Origin: Acidisoma silvae
Lineage (GTDB): Bacteria; Pseudomonadota; Alphaproteobacteria; Acetobacterales; Acetobacteraceae
Assembly: GCF_020618775.1 (NCBI RefSeq)
Contig: NZ_JAESVB010000002.1
Location: forward strand, 434,001 to 498,000
Length of the DNA: 64,000 bases
Direction of reading: 5' to 3'
The position numbers and the translations under genes are program-made. The notes beneath the pieces are model-generated. The model was not told where the DNA came from. It was given only the letters and a program-made list of their open reading frames with translations, and searched no databases. Positions 1-8,751 of the stretch are shown in pieces; position 1 is the stretch's first letter, and every line of letters begins with the position of its first letter.

Positions 1-13
1 AAGCGGCGGCGAT

Positions 14-514
14 CTAGTGGCTATACATCCGCTGGTTTGAGGGCTGCTGCGTATAGGGCTGGCCGCCACCGCCGCCGCCACCATGCCAGCCGCCTTGCGG
101 CGGTTGACCGCCACCACCGCCGCCACCGTGCCAGCCACTCTGAGGCGGTTGACCGCCACCACCGCCATTCCAACCACCCGGCGGCGGACCGCCACCGCCA
201 CCGCCATGCCAACCACCCGGCGGCGGACCGCCACCGCCACCGCCATGCCAACCGCCAGGGGGCGGACCACCGCCCCCACCCCAGTAACCGCCGCCGCCGC
301 CACCCCAATAGCCGCCACCAACGACAACAGGGGCCGCGACATAGCCCGGCGCATAGCCGGGCGCATAAGATGGTGCGTAGGCCGGGGCTGCATAGCCGGC
401 CGATCCATAGCCGGGCGATCCGTAATACCCGTCCGGGTAATAACAACCGCCCAAGGCCAGCAGCGACGCGCCGGCCAAGGCTGCGCGGAACACTAACGAT
501 ACTCTGCGGGCCAT
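14..514 (-). CDS. Gly/Pro-repeat lipoprotein
   Basis: Predicted outer-membrane or cell-surface lipoprotein of about 166 residues with no assignable enzymatic role. The start is placed at the ATG at 514, because the following stretch is a classical lipoprotein signal: Arg-Arg, a hydrophobic core and the lipobox LALGGC. An in-frame upstream ATG at 610 would put about 32 unrelated residues in front of it. The mature part begins Tyr/Gly/Pro/Ala-rich (YYPDGYYGSPGYG). It then becomes five imperfect repeats of the type PPPGGWHGGGGGG, each with one Trp. Such Gly/Trp/Pro repeats occur in surface or cell-wall-associated proteins, but function is unknown. It is divergent from the haem-uptake locus. Confidence 0.7.
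   Translation of the reverse strand: MARRVSLVFRAALAGASLLALGGCYYPDGYYGSPGYGSAGYAAPAYAPSYAPGYAPGYVAAPVVVGGGYWGGGGGGYWGGGGGPPPGGWHGGGGGGPPPGGWHGGGGGGPPPGGWNGGGGGQPPQSGWHGGGGGGGQPPQGGWHGGGGGGGQPYTQQPSNQRMYSH
61..290 (-). repeat. Tandem coding repeat in the lipoprotein
   Basis: About five degenerate tandem units of roughly 39-45 bp, each coding for a PP(P/Q)xGW(H/N) core followed by 5-7 glycines. The units differ mainly in the number of Gly codons and in PPPGG versus PPQGG, as expected for replication slippage. The reading frame stays open throughout, so this is a protein repeat and not a CRISPR array. Confidence 0.75.
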
Positions 515-851
515 GATGCGGCACCCCCGGTTGAGCCCTGGGCTTCTACCCAGACATTCAGACTGGACCTCAACTTGGGCGCGGAGATGCAGGAAGCGAG
601 GCCGAACCAAGGCATCCCTGTTCTGCCACCAGGCCAGCCGCCTTCAATTTTGAGCGACCGGCCGTACCATCGGGCGAGGATTCGAGACTCGTATATTATG
701 CGATTGAGAATCACTTGCAGTTGATAGTGAGGCATCCTAGGGTGCGTTCGCGCCAGGATGATCACCTTTCACCCTGCTTCACCCTTCCCCGCATGCCACC
801 GCCGGACGGCCTTGCGGACAAATTTGTTCGATCAACTACAGGAATACGATC
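515..851. other. Divergent intergenic region, lipoprotein / haem locus
   Basis: About 337 bp without a convincing gene. It holds an AT-rich patch around 690-700 (GTATATTATG), immediately followed by an iron-box-like palindrome at 699-719, and an AGGA ribosome-binding site at 840-843 ahead of the GTG start at 852. Short open frames here lack codon bias or a ribosome-binding site. Confidence 0.5.
699..719. promoter_or_regulatory. Iron-box-like palindrome ahead of the haem oxygenase gene
   Basis: A 21-bp interrupted palindrome with half-sites TGCGATTGA and TCACTTGCA, separated by GAA; 7 of 9 positions are symmetric. It overlaps the downstream edge of an AT-rich patch that could be a -10 region. 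The same architecture, TGC(A/G)ATTGA-N3-T(C/T)A-N-TTGCA, recurs at 4107-4127 before the TonB receptor. Position and symmetry fit a Fur-family repressor site; which regulator binds is inferred. Confidence 0.6.
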
Positions 852-1211
852 GTGTTCATCGCCACCAACCGATTCAAAATCAACCCAGACCATCACACGG
901 CCTTCCGCGATCGCTGGCTGGCGCGCGAGACGCATCTGGAAACCGTTCCCGGATTCGTCGCTTTCCATCTTCTGGAAGGACCGAAGAAAGACGACCATGT
1001 TCTCTTCGTGTCGCATACCATCTGGCAGGAGCGCGAAGATTTCGAAGCCTGGACGAAATCCGAGCAATTTCGTGCCGCCCATGTGCAGGCCGCGCAGGGC
1101 GTTTCCATGGCACTCGGCCGTCCGGAATTCGAAGGCTTCGCTGTGGTGCAGGAACTGGTGATGGACGGCGCACCGGGCTTCCTGACGTCGGGCGCCACGC
1201 AAGCCGCCTGA
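852..1211 (+). CDS. IsdG/HmuQ-type haem-degrading monooxygenase
   Basis: Antibiotic-biosynthesis-monooxygenase fold protein of 119 residues, predicted to open imported haem in the cytoplasm and release iron. The three residues that define IsdG-type haem oxygenases are in register: Asn6 (TNR), Trp67 (FEAW) and His77 (RAAH), equivalent to Asn7, Trp67 and His77 of IsdG. The start is a GTG with AGGA 8 nt upstream. It is the first gene of the haem locus, ahead of HmuTUV and a TonB receptor, which strongly supports the assignment. An iron-box-like palindrome lies about 130 bp upstream. Family and role are well supported; the reaction product (biliverdin or a staphylobilin type) cannot be told from sequence. 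Confidence 0.82.
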   Translation: MFIATNRFKINPDHHTAFRDRWLARETHLETVPGFVAFHLLEGPKKDDHVLFVSHTIWQEREDFEAWTKSEQFRAAHVQAAQGVSMALGRPEFEGFAVVQELVMDGAPGFLTSGATQAA

Positions 1212-1228
1212 TTTCCGTCGCCCGTGCC

Positions 1229-1260
1229 AGCCTGCCGGCCGATGCGGCGGCCGGCAGGCT
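1229..1260 (+). other. Intercistronic hairpin in the haem operon
   Basis: A perfect 12-bp inverted repeat (AGCCTGCCGGCC / GGCCGGCAGGCT) with an 8-nt loop lies between the haem oxygenase and hmuT. No T-tract follows, so it is more likely an RNA-stability or attenuation element than a full Rho-independent terminator. Confidence 0.55.
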
Positions 1261-1304
1261 GCAAACCCGGCATCCCTTTTCCTCCCTGTAAAATCGAGAC
1301 AGAC

Positions 1305-2186
1305 GTGCGCGCGCTTCCTTGGCTTCCCCCTCGCCTGCTGGCCGGTACCCTCCTGACCGCCGCGATATTTGCGGTGCCCTTCAACGCCGCTTTTGCGCAG
1401 ACGCATATCGTCTCGGTCGGCGGTGCCGTCACCGAAATCGTCTACGACCTGCATCAGCAGGACAGGCTGGCGGGCGTCGACAGCACCAGCGACTATCCCG
1501 AAGGCGCCAAGACACGCCCCGATATCGGCTATATGCGGCGTCTGGCGGCCGAGCCCATTCTGGCGCTGCACCCCGATCTGCTGCTGATCGAGGCCGGATC
1601 CGGTCCGCAGGGCGTGCTGACGCAGCTACAAGGCGCGGGCGTGCCGATAATCATGATTCCTGACCAGCCCGGCCTGCCCGGCGTGCTCGATAAAATCCAC
1701 ACAGTCGCGGCGGCGCTCGGCCAGCAGGCAGCCGGGGATGTGCTGGCCGCGCAGGTGGAGGATAGTGGGCAAAAACTCGCCGCTCGTCTCACCCATGTGC
1801 AACGCCATCCGAAGGTTCTGGTCCTGATGTCCGGGGGCAAAGGCAATATCCTGGCAGCCGGTGACGGCACCGCAGCCCAGGCCATCATCCGCCTCGCCGG
1901 CGGACAGAACGCCGTCACCGGCTTTCCCGGCTATGCACCGCTCTCGCCGGAAATCGTCGCCGCCAGCGCACCCGATGTCATCTTGATTCCCGATTTCGCT
2001 TTGCCCGGGCTTGGCGGCGAAGAAGCCGTGCTGACCTTGCCCGATCTGGCCGGCAGCCCGGCCGCGCGCAACAAACGCATCGTGGTGATGGACGGCATGC
2101 TGCTGCTGGGCTTTGGCCCGCGCACGCCGCAGGCCGCCGCGCAATTGGCCGCCGTCCTGCACCCTGACCTGCCATCGGCCCAGTAG
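1305..2186 (+). CDS. hmuT: Haemin ABC transporter, periplasmic binding protein
   Basis: Periplasmic haem-binding lipocalin-free (class III, helical-backbone) substrate-binding protein that hands haem to HmuUV. The GTG at 1305 is preferred because it starts a clean signal peptide ending NAAFA|QTH; longer frames add 27 Pro/Cys-rich residues. The mature N-terminus IVSVGGAVTEIVYDL and the segment TSDYPEGAKTRPDIGYMR are characteristic of HmuT/PhuT, with Tyr in the position expected for haem ligation. Length (293 residues) is normal. It lies 8 nt before hmuU in the order HmuT-U-V, with the haem oxygenase upstream and the receptor downstream. Confidence 0.88.
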   Translation: MRALPWLPPRLLAGTLLTAAIFAVPFNAAFAQTHIVSVGGAVTEIVYDLHQQDRLAGVDSTSDYPEGAKTRPDIGYMRRLAAEPILALHPDLLLIEAGSGPQGVLTQLQGAGVPIIMIPDQPGLPGVLDKIHTVAAALGQQAAGDVLAAQVEDSGQKLAARLTHVQRHPKVLVLMSGGKGNILAAGDGTAAQAIIRLAGGQNAVTGFPGYAPLSPEIVAASAPDVILIPDFALPGLGGEEAVLTLPDLAGSPAARNKRIVVMDGMLLLGFGPRTPQAAAQLAAVLHPDLPSAQ

Positions 2187-2193
2187 TCGAAAG

Positions 2194-3282
2194 ATGAGCC
2201 GTGCAGTGCTGTCCGGCCGAGCGGTCTTGCGCACGCACTTGACCCGGCCGCGCATCGTTATGCTCATGCTGGGGCTTTTGCTTATTGTCAGCGTCTTGCT
2301 GTCGGCCGGGATAGGCGCCGTTCCCATTCCCCCGCGCGCCATCCTGTTGGTTTTAGGTCGAGCGCTTGGTCTGCCGGCTTTGGGCGATCACACGCCGCTT
2401 CAGGCAACCGTGCTGATATCCATTCGCCTGCCGCGCGTCCTGCTGGGGCTGATGGTCGGCGCCAGTCTGTCTGCCGCCGGCGCCGCGACCCAGGGCCTAT
2501 TCCGCAACCCCCTCGCCGATCCCGGCCTGATCGGCATATCCAGCGGCGCCGCACTGGCGGCTGGTTTGCTCATCGTGCTCGGCGACCGGCTGCTGACCCA
2601 TATGCCGCTGGAATATCGCGCGGCGATGCTGCCCTTTGCCGCCTTCCTCGGCGGCCTTGTCACCACCGGCATCGTCTATCATCTGGCAAGCCGCCAGGGG
2701 CGCACGCATGTTACGACCATGCTGCTGGCCGGAGTGGCACTGAATGCCGGCATCGGCGCCACCCTGGGCCTGCTGATTTTCCTGAGCAATGACCAAAGCC
2801 TGCGCGATCTCAACTTCTGGCTCCTTGGCAGTCTCAGCGGCGTCACCTGGCCCAATCTCATCGTCGCGGCACCTTTGCTGACCATCCCCGCGTTGCTTCT
2901 GCTGAAACTGGCAAGTCCGTTGAATGGATTGCTGCTCGGTGAAACCGAAGCCTTTCATCTCGGCTTTGCGGTCGAGCGCACGAAACGCACCGTCACCGTG
3001 CTGACCGCGCTGACCGTCGGTGCGGCTGTCGCCCTGACAGGGATCATCGGCTTCGTCAGCCTTGTCGTGCCGCATATCGCACGGCAATTGGTGGGGCCCG
3101 ATCATCGCGTGATGATGCCGGCGGCCCTGCTGTTGGGCGCCAGCCTACTGACCCTGGCCGACCTTCTGGCGCGCACTTTGGCGCTGCCGCAGGAAATCCC
3201 GATCGGTATCCTTACCAGCGCGGTCGGAGCCCCCTTCTTTCTCGTCCAATTGCTCCGCCATCGCGCAGCGGCGGAAGGCTGA
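2194..3282 (+). CDS. hmuU: Haemin ABC transporter, permease
   Basis: Inner-membrane permease of the FecCD/BtuC family, 362 residues with about ten hydrophobic segments; it carries haem from HmuT to the cytoplasm. Family signatures include RLPRVLLGLMVGASLSAAG, the GLFRNPLADPGLIG loop and GFVSLVVPHIARQLVG, the helix region that contacts the ATPase. The ATG at 2194 is chosen because it follows the hmuT stop by 7 nt and has a GAAAG Shine-Dalgarno. An in-frame start at 2113 would overlap hmuT by about 70 bp and add basic, non-family sequence. It is followed 5 nt later by hmuV. Confidence 0.9.
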   Translation: MSRAVLSGRAVLRTHLTRPRIVMLMLGLLLIVSVLLSAGIGAVPIPPRAILLVLGRALGLPALGDHTPLQATVLISIRLPRVLLGLMVGASLSAAGAATQGLFRNPLADPGLIGISSGAALAAGLLIVLGDRLLTHMPLEYRAAMLPFAAFLGGLVTTGIVYHLASRQGRTHVTTMLLAGVALNAGIGATLGLLIFLSNDQSLRDLNFWLLGSLSGVTWPNLIVAAPLLTIPALLLLKLASPLNGLLLGETEAFHLGFAVERTKRTVTVLTALTVGAAVALTGIIGFVSLVVPHIARQLVGPDHRVMMPAALLLGASLLTLADLLARTLALPQEIPIGILTSAVGAPFFLVQLLRHRAAAEG

Positions 3283-3287
3283 CTGTT

Positions 3288-4070
3288 GTGCTGGCGGCTC
3301 AGGCTATCCATTTCGCGCGGCGCGGAACGCCGATTCTGAGCGATGTCACCGTGACGGTAACGCCCGGAAAGGTCACCGCGCTGATCGGCCCCAATGGCGC
3401 CGGCAAATCAACCTTGCTGCATATTCTGTCCGGCGCATTGCCCCCCGATCGGGGCAGCGTGCATCTGCATGGCTCGCAACTGGCCGACCTGCCGCGTATG
3501 GCCTTGGCACGGCTTCGTGCCGTGCTGCCACAGACGACGAGCGTCAGTTTTCCCTTTACCGTGCTTCAGGTGGTGCTGATGGGCCGCAGCGCCCATGCCG
3601 GTCTCACCACGCGCACGGAGGATCGCGCCATCGCGCAGGACGCGATGCGGATGACCGGCGCGGAAGCGCTGGCGGATCGCGCCTTCACCAGCCTTTCGGG
3701 CGGCGAGCAACAGCGCGTGCAACTGGCGCGTGTCATCGCGCAGATTTCCGGCGCGCCGAGTTCTGGCGCCCGCTTCTTGCTGCTGGACGAGCCCACCAAC
3801 CATCTGGATCTGTCGCATCAGCTTAAAATTCTGGGTGTCGCGCGATCGCTGGCACGCGGCGGCGCGGGCGTCTTCGCGGTTCTGCATGACCCCAATCTGG
3901 CTGCCATGTTCGCTGATCAGGTCATCATCCTGAGCAAAGGGCGCATTGTGGCGCAAGGGCGGACCGATGACGTTCTGCGGGCGGATATCATCGAGGCCGC
4001 GCTCGGCGTGCGCGTCATCGTGCAGCGCCATCCCGCTTTCGATGTGCCGCATATCGTGCCGGTGGCATAA
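3288..4070 (+). CDS. hmuV: Haemin ABC transporter, ATP-binding protein
   Basis: Cytoplasmic ATPase that drives HmuU. All ABC motifs are intact over 260 residues: Walker A GPNGAGKST, Q-loop, signature LSGGEQQRVQLAR, Walker B FLLLDEPTNHLD and the H-loop histidine in VLHDPNLA. The GTG start at 3288 has a GGAAGG ribosome-binding site about 10 nt upstream and follows the hmuU stop by 5 nt, so the three transporter genes are probably translated from one message. The C-terminus (HPAFDVPHIVPV) resembles HmuV proteins, not FhuC. Confidence 0.9.
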   Translation: MLAAQAIHFARRGTPILSDVTVTVTPGKVTALIGPNGAGKSTLLHILSGALPPDRGSVHLHGSQLADLPRMALARLRAVLPQTTSVSFPFTVLQVVLMGRSAHAGLTTRTEDRAIAQDAMRMTGAEALADRAFTSLSGGEQQRVQLARVIAQISGAPSSGARFLLLDEPTNHLDLSHQLKILGVARSLARGGAGVFAVLHDPNLAAMFADQVIILSKGRIVAQGRTDDVLRADIIEAALGVRVIVQRHPAFDVPHIVPVA

Positions 4071-4090
4071 GCCAAGGCCCGTCGTTCAAT

Positions 4091-4105
4091 TGCGAATTAT
4101 TCGCA
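4091..4105. promoter_or_regulatory. Fur-box-like palindrome before the TonB receptor
   Basis: Perfect 7-1-7 palindrome TGCGAAT-T-ATTCGCA, in the same register as the canonical Fur core TGATAAT-N-ATTATCA. It lies 150 bp upstream of the receptor start, next to a second palindrome at 4107-4127. Fur-family binding is inferred from symmetry and the haem-uptake context. Confidence 0.65.
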
Positions 4106-4106
4106 T

Positions 4107-4127
4107 TGCAATTGACTCTTAATTGCA
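4107..4127. promoter_or_regulatory. Second iron-box-like palindrome before the receptor
   Basis: A 21-bp site with half-sites TGCAATTGA and TTAATTGCA (8 of 9 symmetric) around CTC. It matches the arrangement of the site at 699-719, suggesting that the haem oxygenase/transporter unit and the receptor are co-regulated. It starts 1 bp after the palindrome at 4091-4105, so tandem occupancy is possible. Confidence 0.6.
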
Positions 4128-4255
4128 TTAACTCTTCGTGAGCTTGGCGACAGGCATTCCTCTCTCCTCCCGCGCGATCATCCGCCGACGGCAGAAACTG
4201 CGAATGCGCTGGCGCCACATGATTGCGCTATCAAGTATCGTGGAGATTCCCTGTT

Positions 4256-6265
4256 ATGACGTCGCGTTCGCGCTGGTTACTGGCAAGTTCCGCTCTCGGC
4301 ACGGCCTTCCTTCTGATTCCGGCCCTCGCCTCCGCCCAGAGCGACACGGATCAGACCCAAAGCCTGAAACCCTTGGTCGTCAGGGCGACACAGGCGCAGC
4401 CGGGCGATAATTCAACTTCTATCAGTCATAAAACCGTGCAGGAACACGGCTCCCGCAAGCTGGACGATGTTCTGCGCTCCACCGCCGGCGTCTATACGCG
4501 GCAAAGTTCGCAGCAGGCCGGCGTGGCTGTGAATATTCGCGGTTTCGAAGGCAGCGGCCGCGTCAATATGTCGATCGACGGCGTGCGGCAAAGCTTCGGC
4601 TTTACCGATCATGAAGCCGCAGGCTTCACCTATGTCGATCCCAATCTACTGTCCGGCATCGACATCAGCCGTGGCCAGGTCACCGGCCTTGGCGGCGGCG
4701 CGCTGGCCGGCACGGTCAATTTTCATACGCTCGGCGTCGATGACATCGTGAAGGACGGCCAGACCTTCGGTGCGCTGTCCCGCGTATCGCTCGGCAGCAA
4801 TTCGGCCGGCCTGCAATCCATGATCGGCGTCGGCGCCCAGAAGGATGGCGTCGGTGTTGTCGCGGCGATCGATCGAAATGTCTCCGGCGATTACAAGGAC
4901 GGCGACTACAACTCCGTCGCCCATAGCGGCCAGAACCTGACCTCTGGCCTCGCCAAAACCGAAGTGCATATCGGCACCGACCAGACCTTCGGTTTCGGCG
5001 CCGTCATCTACAACAACAATTTCTATGCCGACAGCTATTACCAGACGATCCACAACAATACGATGAGCGCCAATTACGCCTATACGCCGGGCGGCGACCT
5101 CGTCGATTTCGTGTCGCACGTTTACTATAACGAGTTGAACATGAAATACACGGGCGGCACCGGCTCCTATGTCGGCCGCAAAATCTATGACCAGGGCATC
5201 GGCGGCGACGCGCAGAACACATCCCATTTCAATGTCCATGGCGTTCAAATCACCAGCGCCAACGGCTTCGAGATCTTCCATGACAATGCCGGTTCGCGTA
5301 ACGGCGGCGTCAATCCGGGTACCGGCCAGCAGGCCCAGGTCGGCGTCTTTACCAATAATACCTTAAACTACGGCATCTTCAGCGTCTCGCCGAGCCTGCG
5401 CTATCAGTATTTCTCGGAAAACGGCAATGGCTATCTGTCGACCGGCTATGGCAATTACGTGATCAACCAGTCGCATGGAAAAGTCGAACCCAAGCTGACA
5501 CTCGCGGTTCAAGCGACACCCTGGCTGCAACCCTATGTCACCTGGTCTGAGTCCATGCGCGCGCCGACGGTGCAGGAAACCATGCTGGGCGGCGAACACC
5601 CTGGCACCGTCTCGGCCAGCTTCATTCCCAACCCCTATCTGAAGCCTGAGACCGATACCGGCTGGGAATTCGGCACCAATAGCAGCGCCCATGGCATCTT
5701 TACGGCGGATGATGCCTTCACCGCGCGTGGCGATTTCTACCTGATGAATGTCAGCAATTACATCACCGGCGCCTATGTCGCGAGCCAGAAAGCCTATCAG
5801 TTCCAGAACATCGCCGGCACCAGCAAGGTCGATGGCGTGGAACTGTCGGCGAAATACGATGCCGGTTTCGCCTTCGCGACCTTCGACTATACGCATTCCC
5901 ATTCGGATCTGCCGGCGACCTTCAGCGGCCTCGGCGCATCGCAATACCTGCCCGATAATGTCGTGGCCACAACCGTCGCCGGACGGTTGCTACAGCGCAA
6001 GCTGACCGTCGGCGCTAATTACCAGTTCACCTCGGGCGGCTGGACGACCGGCTATAATTCCACCCTGACCGCCGCGACGACCGTTCCCAATAGCGGCGAC
6101 CCTTACAATATCGTCGGCCTCTTCGCGAGCTACCAGGTGACGGACAATATCAATGTCCATGGCGAGGTCGCGAACCTGCTCAACGCCGACTACACACCCT
6201 TCCTCAGCACCACCGGCAATGGCCCCGGCCGCACCTTCTATGTCGGCACCGAGGTTCGTTTCTAA
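4256..6265 (+). CDS. TonB-dependent haem/haemoglobin receptor
   Basis: Outer-membrane TonB-dependent transporter of 669 residues, predicted to import haem. The ATG at 4256 has GGAG 10 nt upstream and gives a standard signal peptide ending ALASAQ; an earlier TTG at 4223 only adds 11 residues. A plug domain (about residues 60-170) carries VAVNIRGFEG and the RGQVTGLGGGALAGTV segment. The barrel contains SMRAPTVQE and NPYLKPETDTGWEFG, which correspond to the FRAP/NPNL region of haem receptors. The protein ends in a C-terminal Phe (EVRF), as expected for barrel insertion. The adjacent HmuTUV, haem oxygenase and iron boxes fix the substrate class; haem versus a haemoprotein cannot be separated. Confidence 0.85.
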   Translation: MTSRSRWLLASSALGTAFLLIPALASAQSDTDQTQSLKPLVVRATQAQPGDNSTSISHKTVQEHGSRKLDDVLRSTAGVYTRQSSQQAGVAVNIRGFEGSGRVNMSIDGVRQSFGFTDHEAAGFTYVDPNLLSGIDISRGQVTGLGGGALAGTVNFHTLGVDDIVKDGQTFGALSRVSLGSNSAGLQSMIGVGAQKDGVGVVAAIDRNVSGDYKDGDYNSVAHSGQNLTSGLAKTEVHIGTDQTFGFGAVIYNNNFYADSYYQTIHNNTMSANYAYTPGGDLVDFVSHVYYNELNMKYTGGTGSYVGRKIYDQGIGGDAQNTSHFNVHGVQITSANGFEIFHDNAGSRNGGVNPGTGQQAQVGVFTNNTLNYGIFSVSPSLRYQYFSENGNGYLSTGYGNYVINQSHGKVEPKLTLAVQATPWLQPYVTWSESMRAPTVQETMLGGEHPGTVSASFIPNPYLKPETDTGWEFGTNSSAHGIFTADDAFTARGDFYLMNVSNYITGAYVASQKAYQFQNIAGTSKVDGVELSAKYDAGFAFATFDYTHSHSDLPATFSGLGASQYLPDNVVATTVAGRLLQRKLTVGANYQFTSGGWTTGYNSTLTAATTVPNSGDPYNIVGLFASYQVTDNINVHGEVANLLNADYTPFLSTTGNGPGRTFYVGTEVRF

Positions 6266-6276
6266 GCCACGCGCGT

Positions 6277-6308
6277 TGTCCCGGTTGCGGCCGATCGCCG
6301 CCGGGACA
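6277..6308 (+). terminator. Possible terminator hairpin after the haem receptor
   Basis: Inverted repeat TGTCCCGG / CCGGGACA closes a 16-nt GC-rich loop just after the receptor stop. There is no U-tract, so it may be a weak or Rho-assisted terminator, or an mRNA 3'-end stabiliser. Confidence 0.4.
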
Positions 6309-6430
6309 GTCCCGCCTCCGTAATCACATTCCGGAGAGCCTTATCTCTGCCACAGGCGAAACACCGTTTCGGCCTCATGTGAGTTCCAACTACGGCTCAC
6401 AGAAGCGTCCACAGCCTGAGGCAGCCTGCC

Positions 6431-8602
6431 ATGTCCTATCGCGTCCGATGGTCGCTTGTGCCGACCGTCATTGCCAGTATCGGCCTGGTCAGCGCCAATC
6501 TGGCGGCGAGCGCGCCCGCTTTCGCCCAAGCCGCGCCGCCACCGGCGCCGCCCGGCGCCACCGCGAATACAGCCGCTGATGCGGGTGACCCGCCTGCCCG
6601 CGTCGGCTGGCTGTCCAACCTCTCGGGCGCCGTCTCCTTCCACAGTGCCAGCCAGAATGCCTGGGCGACGGCGACGCAGAACTATCCGGTCGCGACCGGC
6701 GACGCGGTCTGGACCCAGCCCCAGGCCCAGGCTTCGGTGATGATCGATTCCAGCCGCATCGCGCTGGCCGGCGGCACCGAACTGACGGCCCAGGAAATTG
6801 ACCAGTCGACCATCACCGCCGCTCTGTCGCAGGGAGAGATCTTCCTCAATATCGTCGCCCTCGAAAACGGACAGAGCGTGGTGATCCAGACACCGCGCGG
6901 CACCGCGCAGATTACCGGCGCCGGCCAATATGAAATTTTTGCCGGCGACAGCAATACGCCGACCTATGTGACGGCGGTGACCGGCGCGATCCAGTTCACC
7001 GGCCTCGGCGCCAGCGGCCCGCAGGCCATCGCGGCACAACAAACCCTGGTCGTCTCCGGCACCAATCCGGTGCAGGCCCAATTGGGCGGCATGCAGCAGG
7101 ACCAGTTCCTGACCAGCATGCTGCAGCAGGCGGCCCCACCCCCGCCGCCGACCGCGACCGCCGCCCCGCCCGTGACAGCGCAGATGACCGGCGCCAGCGT
7201 GCTGACCCAATACGGCAGTTGGTCGCAGCAGGCCGGTGTCGGCGCAGTCTGGTTTCCGCAGGTCGCGTCGTCCTGGGTACCCTATCGCGACGGGCATTGG
7301 GCCTATGTCCAGCCCTGGGGCTGGACCTGGGTGGATAACGCGCCCTGGGGTTTCGCGCCCTTCCATTACGGCCGCTGGGCGCAATACGGCGACCGCTGGG
7401 GCTGGGTGCCGGAGCCCGCCGGCGACCCCGGCTATAATGAGGCCAGCTATCAGCCGGTCTACGCCCCGGCGCTCGTCACCTTCATCGGCGCGGCGGCCGG
7501 CGTGCTGACGGCGGCGGCCTTCGCTTCCGGCGCCATCGGCTGGGCGCCACTCGGGCCGCGCGAAGCCTATTACCCGCCCTATCCGGTCTCGCCGCGCTAT
7601 TTCGGCGCCTATAACCGCCCTTATGTGCAGAACTACAACCAGTTCTATCAGCGCAACGTGACGGTCGTGAACAACCGCATCAGCTACCGCGATGTCGGCA
7701 ACGAGAATAACGGGCCGGGCGCAGGTGGCGGCTTCTACAATCGCCAGGGTGCCACTTTCGCGCCGCGCGACGCCATGGTCGGCGGACGCCCCATCGCGAC
7801 CGTGGCCCACGGCCTGCCGCAGGGCGCGCAGGTCCAGGCCTTCCGCCCCGGCGCCGGTGGCGGCGGACAGCATGGCCTGCCGCCCGCACCGCAGGCCGGC
7901 CAGCAGCCCCATGGCGCGGCGGCACCTGGCCCGGCTTTCCGCCCGATACAGGCAGGCGAGGCCGGCGGCCGACGCGCAGCACCGCCGATGCTCGTTGCCC
8001 ATGGCGCGGTCGCGCCCAGCTTCCATGGCGGCGGCCAGCTTACAGGCGGCCAGCCCGTGCCCGGCGCTAGGCCGGCAGCGATGCCGCAACCACATGCGCC
8101 TCAAGCCGGCCCGCCCGGCATCGCGGCCCATAATCTGCCGGCTCTGGCTCCGGCGGCCGGTCATGCGGCGGCCGCCCATCCGCAGGCGATGCCCATGCAG
8201 GCGCCAATGCAGGCGCATGCCGCCCCTGGCCAACCGCAAGCGCCGCGTCCGGCGGCGATCCAGCCCGGCCAACCGCCCCGCACCGAGGCTGCTCGGCCTA
8301 CCACGCCGCCAATCCAGGCACCCCGGACAGCCGCACCCCGCCCTGCGCCGCAGGCGCCCCGCGCTGTGGCACCTCGCATGGAAGCGCCTCGGGCCGAAGC
8401 GCCTCGGGCGGAGGCGCCTCGGGTCCAGGCGCCTCGCCCGGCACCGGCGCCACGGGTGGAAGCGCCGCGACCTGCCGCTCCTCGGGTCGAAATGCCGCGA
8501 CCGGCGCCCGCGCCGCGCATGGAAGCCCCGCGACCGGCGCCGCACGCCGAAGCCCCCCGTCCCGCCCCGCATGGAAATCCACCAAGGCCTCCTCAGCACT
8601 AA
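6431..8602 (+). CDS. FecR-domain / DUF6600 exported protein
   Basis: Exported protein of 723 residues. It has a signal peptide (to APAFAQ) and a FecR-like beta-rich domain at about residues 55-215 ([31 protein letters not shown]). A DUF6600-type Trp-rich segment follows at about 255-340, with [29 protein letters not shown] and [18 protein letters not shown] hydrophobic stretch near 355-375 and a disordered Pro/Ala tail with APRxEAPR repeats complete it. In other bacteria these domains occur together in envelope proteins of unknown function. No TonB or sigma-factor gene is adjacent, so the FecR domain is unlikely to be a ferric-citrate-type anti-sigma factor here. The upstream neighbour is the haem receptor. 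Confidence 0.72.
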   Translation: MSYRVRWSLVPTVIASIGLVSANLAASAPAFAQAAPPPAPPGATANTAADAGDPPARVGWLSNLSGAVSFHSASQNAWATATQNYPVATGDAVWTQPQAQASVMIDSSRIALAGGTELTAQEIDQSTITAALSQGEIFLNIVALENGQSVVIQTPRGTAQITGAGQYEIFAGDSNTPTYVTAVTGAIQFTGLGASGPQAIAAQQTLVVSGTNPVQAQLGGMQQDQFLTSMLQQAAPPPPPTATAAPPVTAQMTGASVLTQYGSWSQQAGVGAVWFPQVASSWVPYRDGHWAYVQPWGWTWVDNAPWGFAPFHYGRWAQYGDRWGWVPEPAGDPGYNEASYQPVYAPALVTFIGAAAGVLTAAAFASGAIGWAPLGPREAYYPPYPVSPRYFGAYNRPYVQNYNQFYQRNVTVVNNRISYRDVGNENNGPGAGGGFYNRQGATFAPRDAMVGGRPIATVAHGLPQGAQVQAFRPGAGGGGQHGLPPAPQAGQQPHGAAAPGPAFRPIQAGEAGGRRAAPPMLVAHGAVAPSFHGGGQLTGGQPVPGARPAAMPQPHAPQAGPPGIAAHNLPALAPAAGHAAAAHPQAMPMQAPMQAHAAPGQPQAPRPAAIQPGQPPRTEAARPTTPPIQAPRTAAPRPAPQAPRAVAPRMEAPRAEAPRAEAPRVQAPRPAPAPRVEAPRPAAPRVEMPRPAPAPRMEAPRPAPHAEAPRPAPHGNPPRPPQH

Positions 8603-8751
8603 AGCCAAGCGACAGGGCAAAGGTGACGACGAAAATCCGCGACTTTGGACCGGATGAGAACCGGAAACACGAAACTGTAGGAATCCGGCCGCTAGTCTCT
8701 GGGCGATCATCACGATATCGTCCCGCCGGACAATCTCATAAGGAGGCTCGC

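Noticed and set aside
61-290. Tandem repeats considered as a CRISPR array
   Set aside because: Unit length varies, there are no unique spacers, and the repeats code in frame for Gly/Pro/Trp.
6431-8602. FecR domain read as a ferric-citrate-type anti-sigma regulator
   Set aside because: No ECF sigma gene is adjacent, the protein is exported with a cleavable signal, and the rest is a DUF6600-type domain plus disordered tail.
6341-8713. 790-residue open frame on the minus strand
   Set aside because: It is a shadow of the FecR/DUF6600 gene: Arg/Gly-rich, no family features and no ribosome-binding site. The plus-strand frame has a signal peptide and domains.
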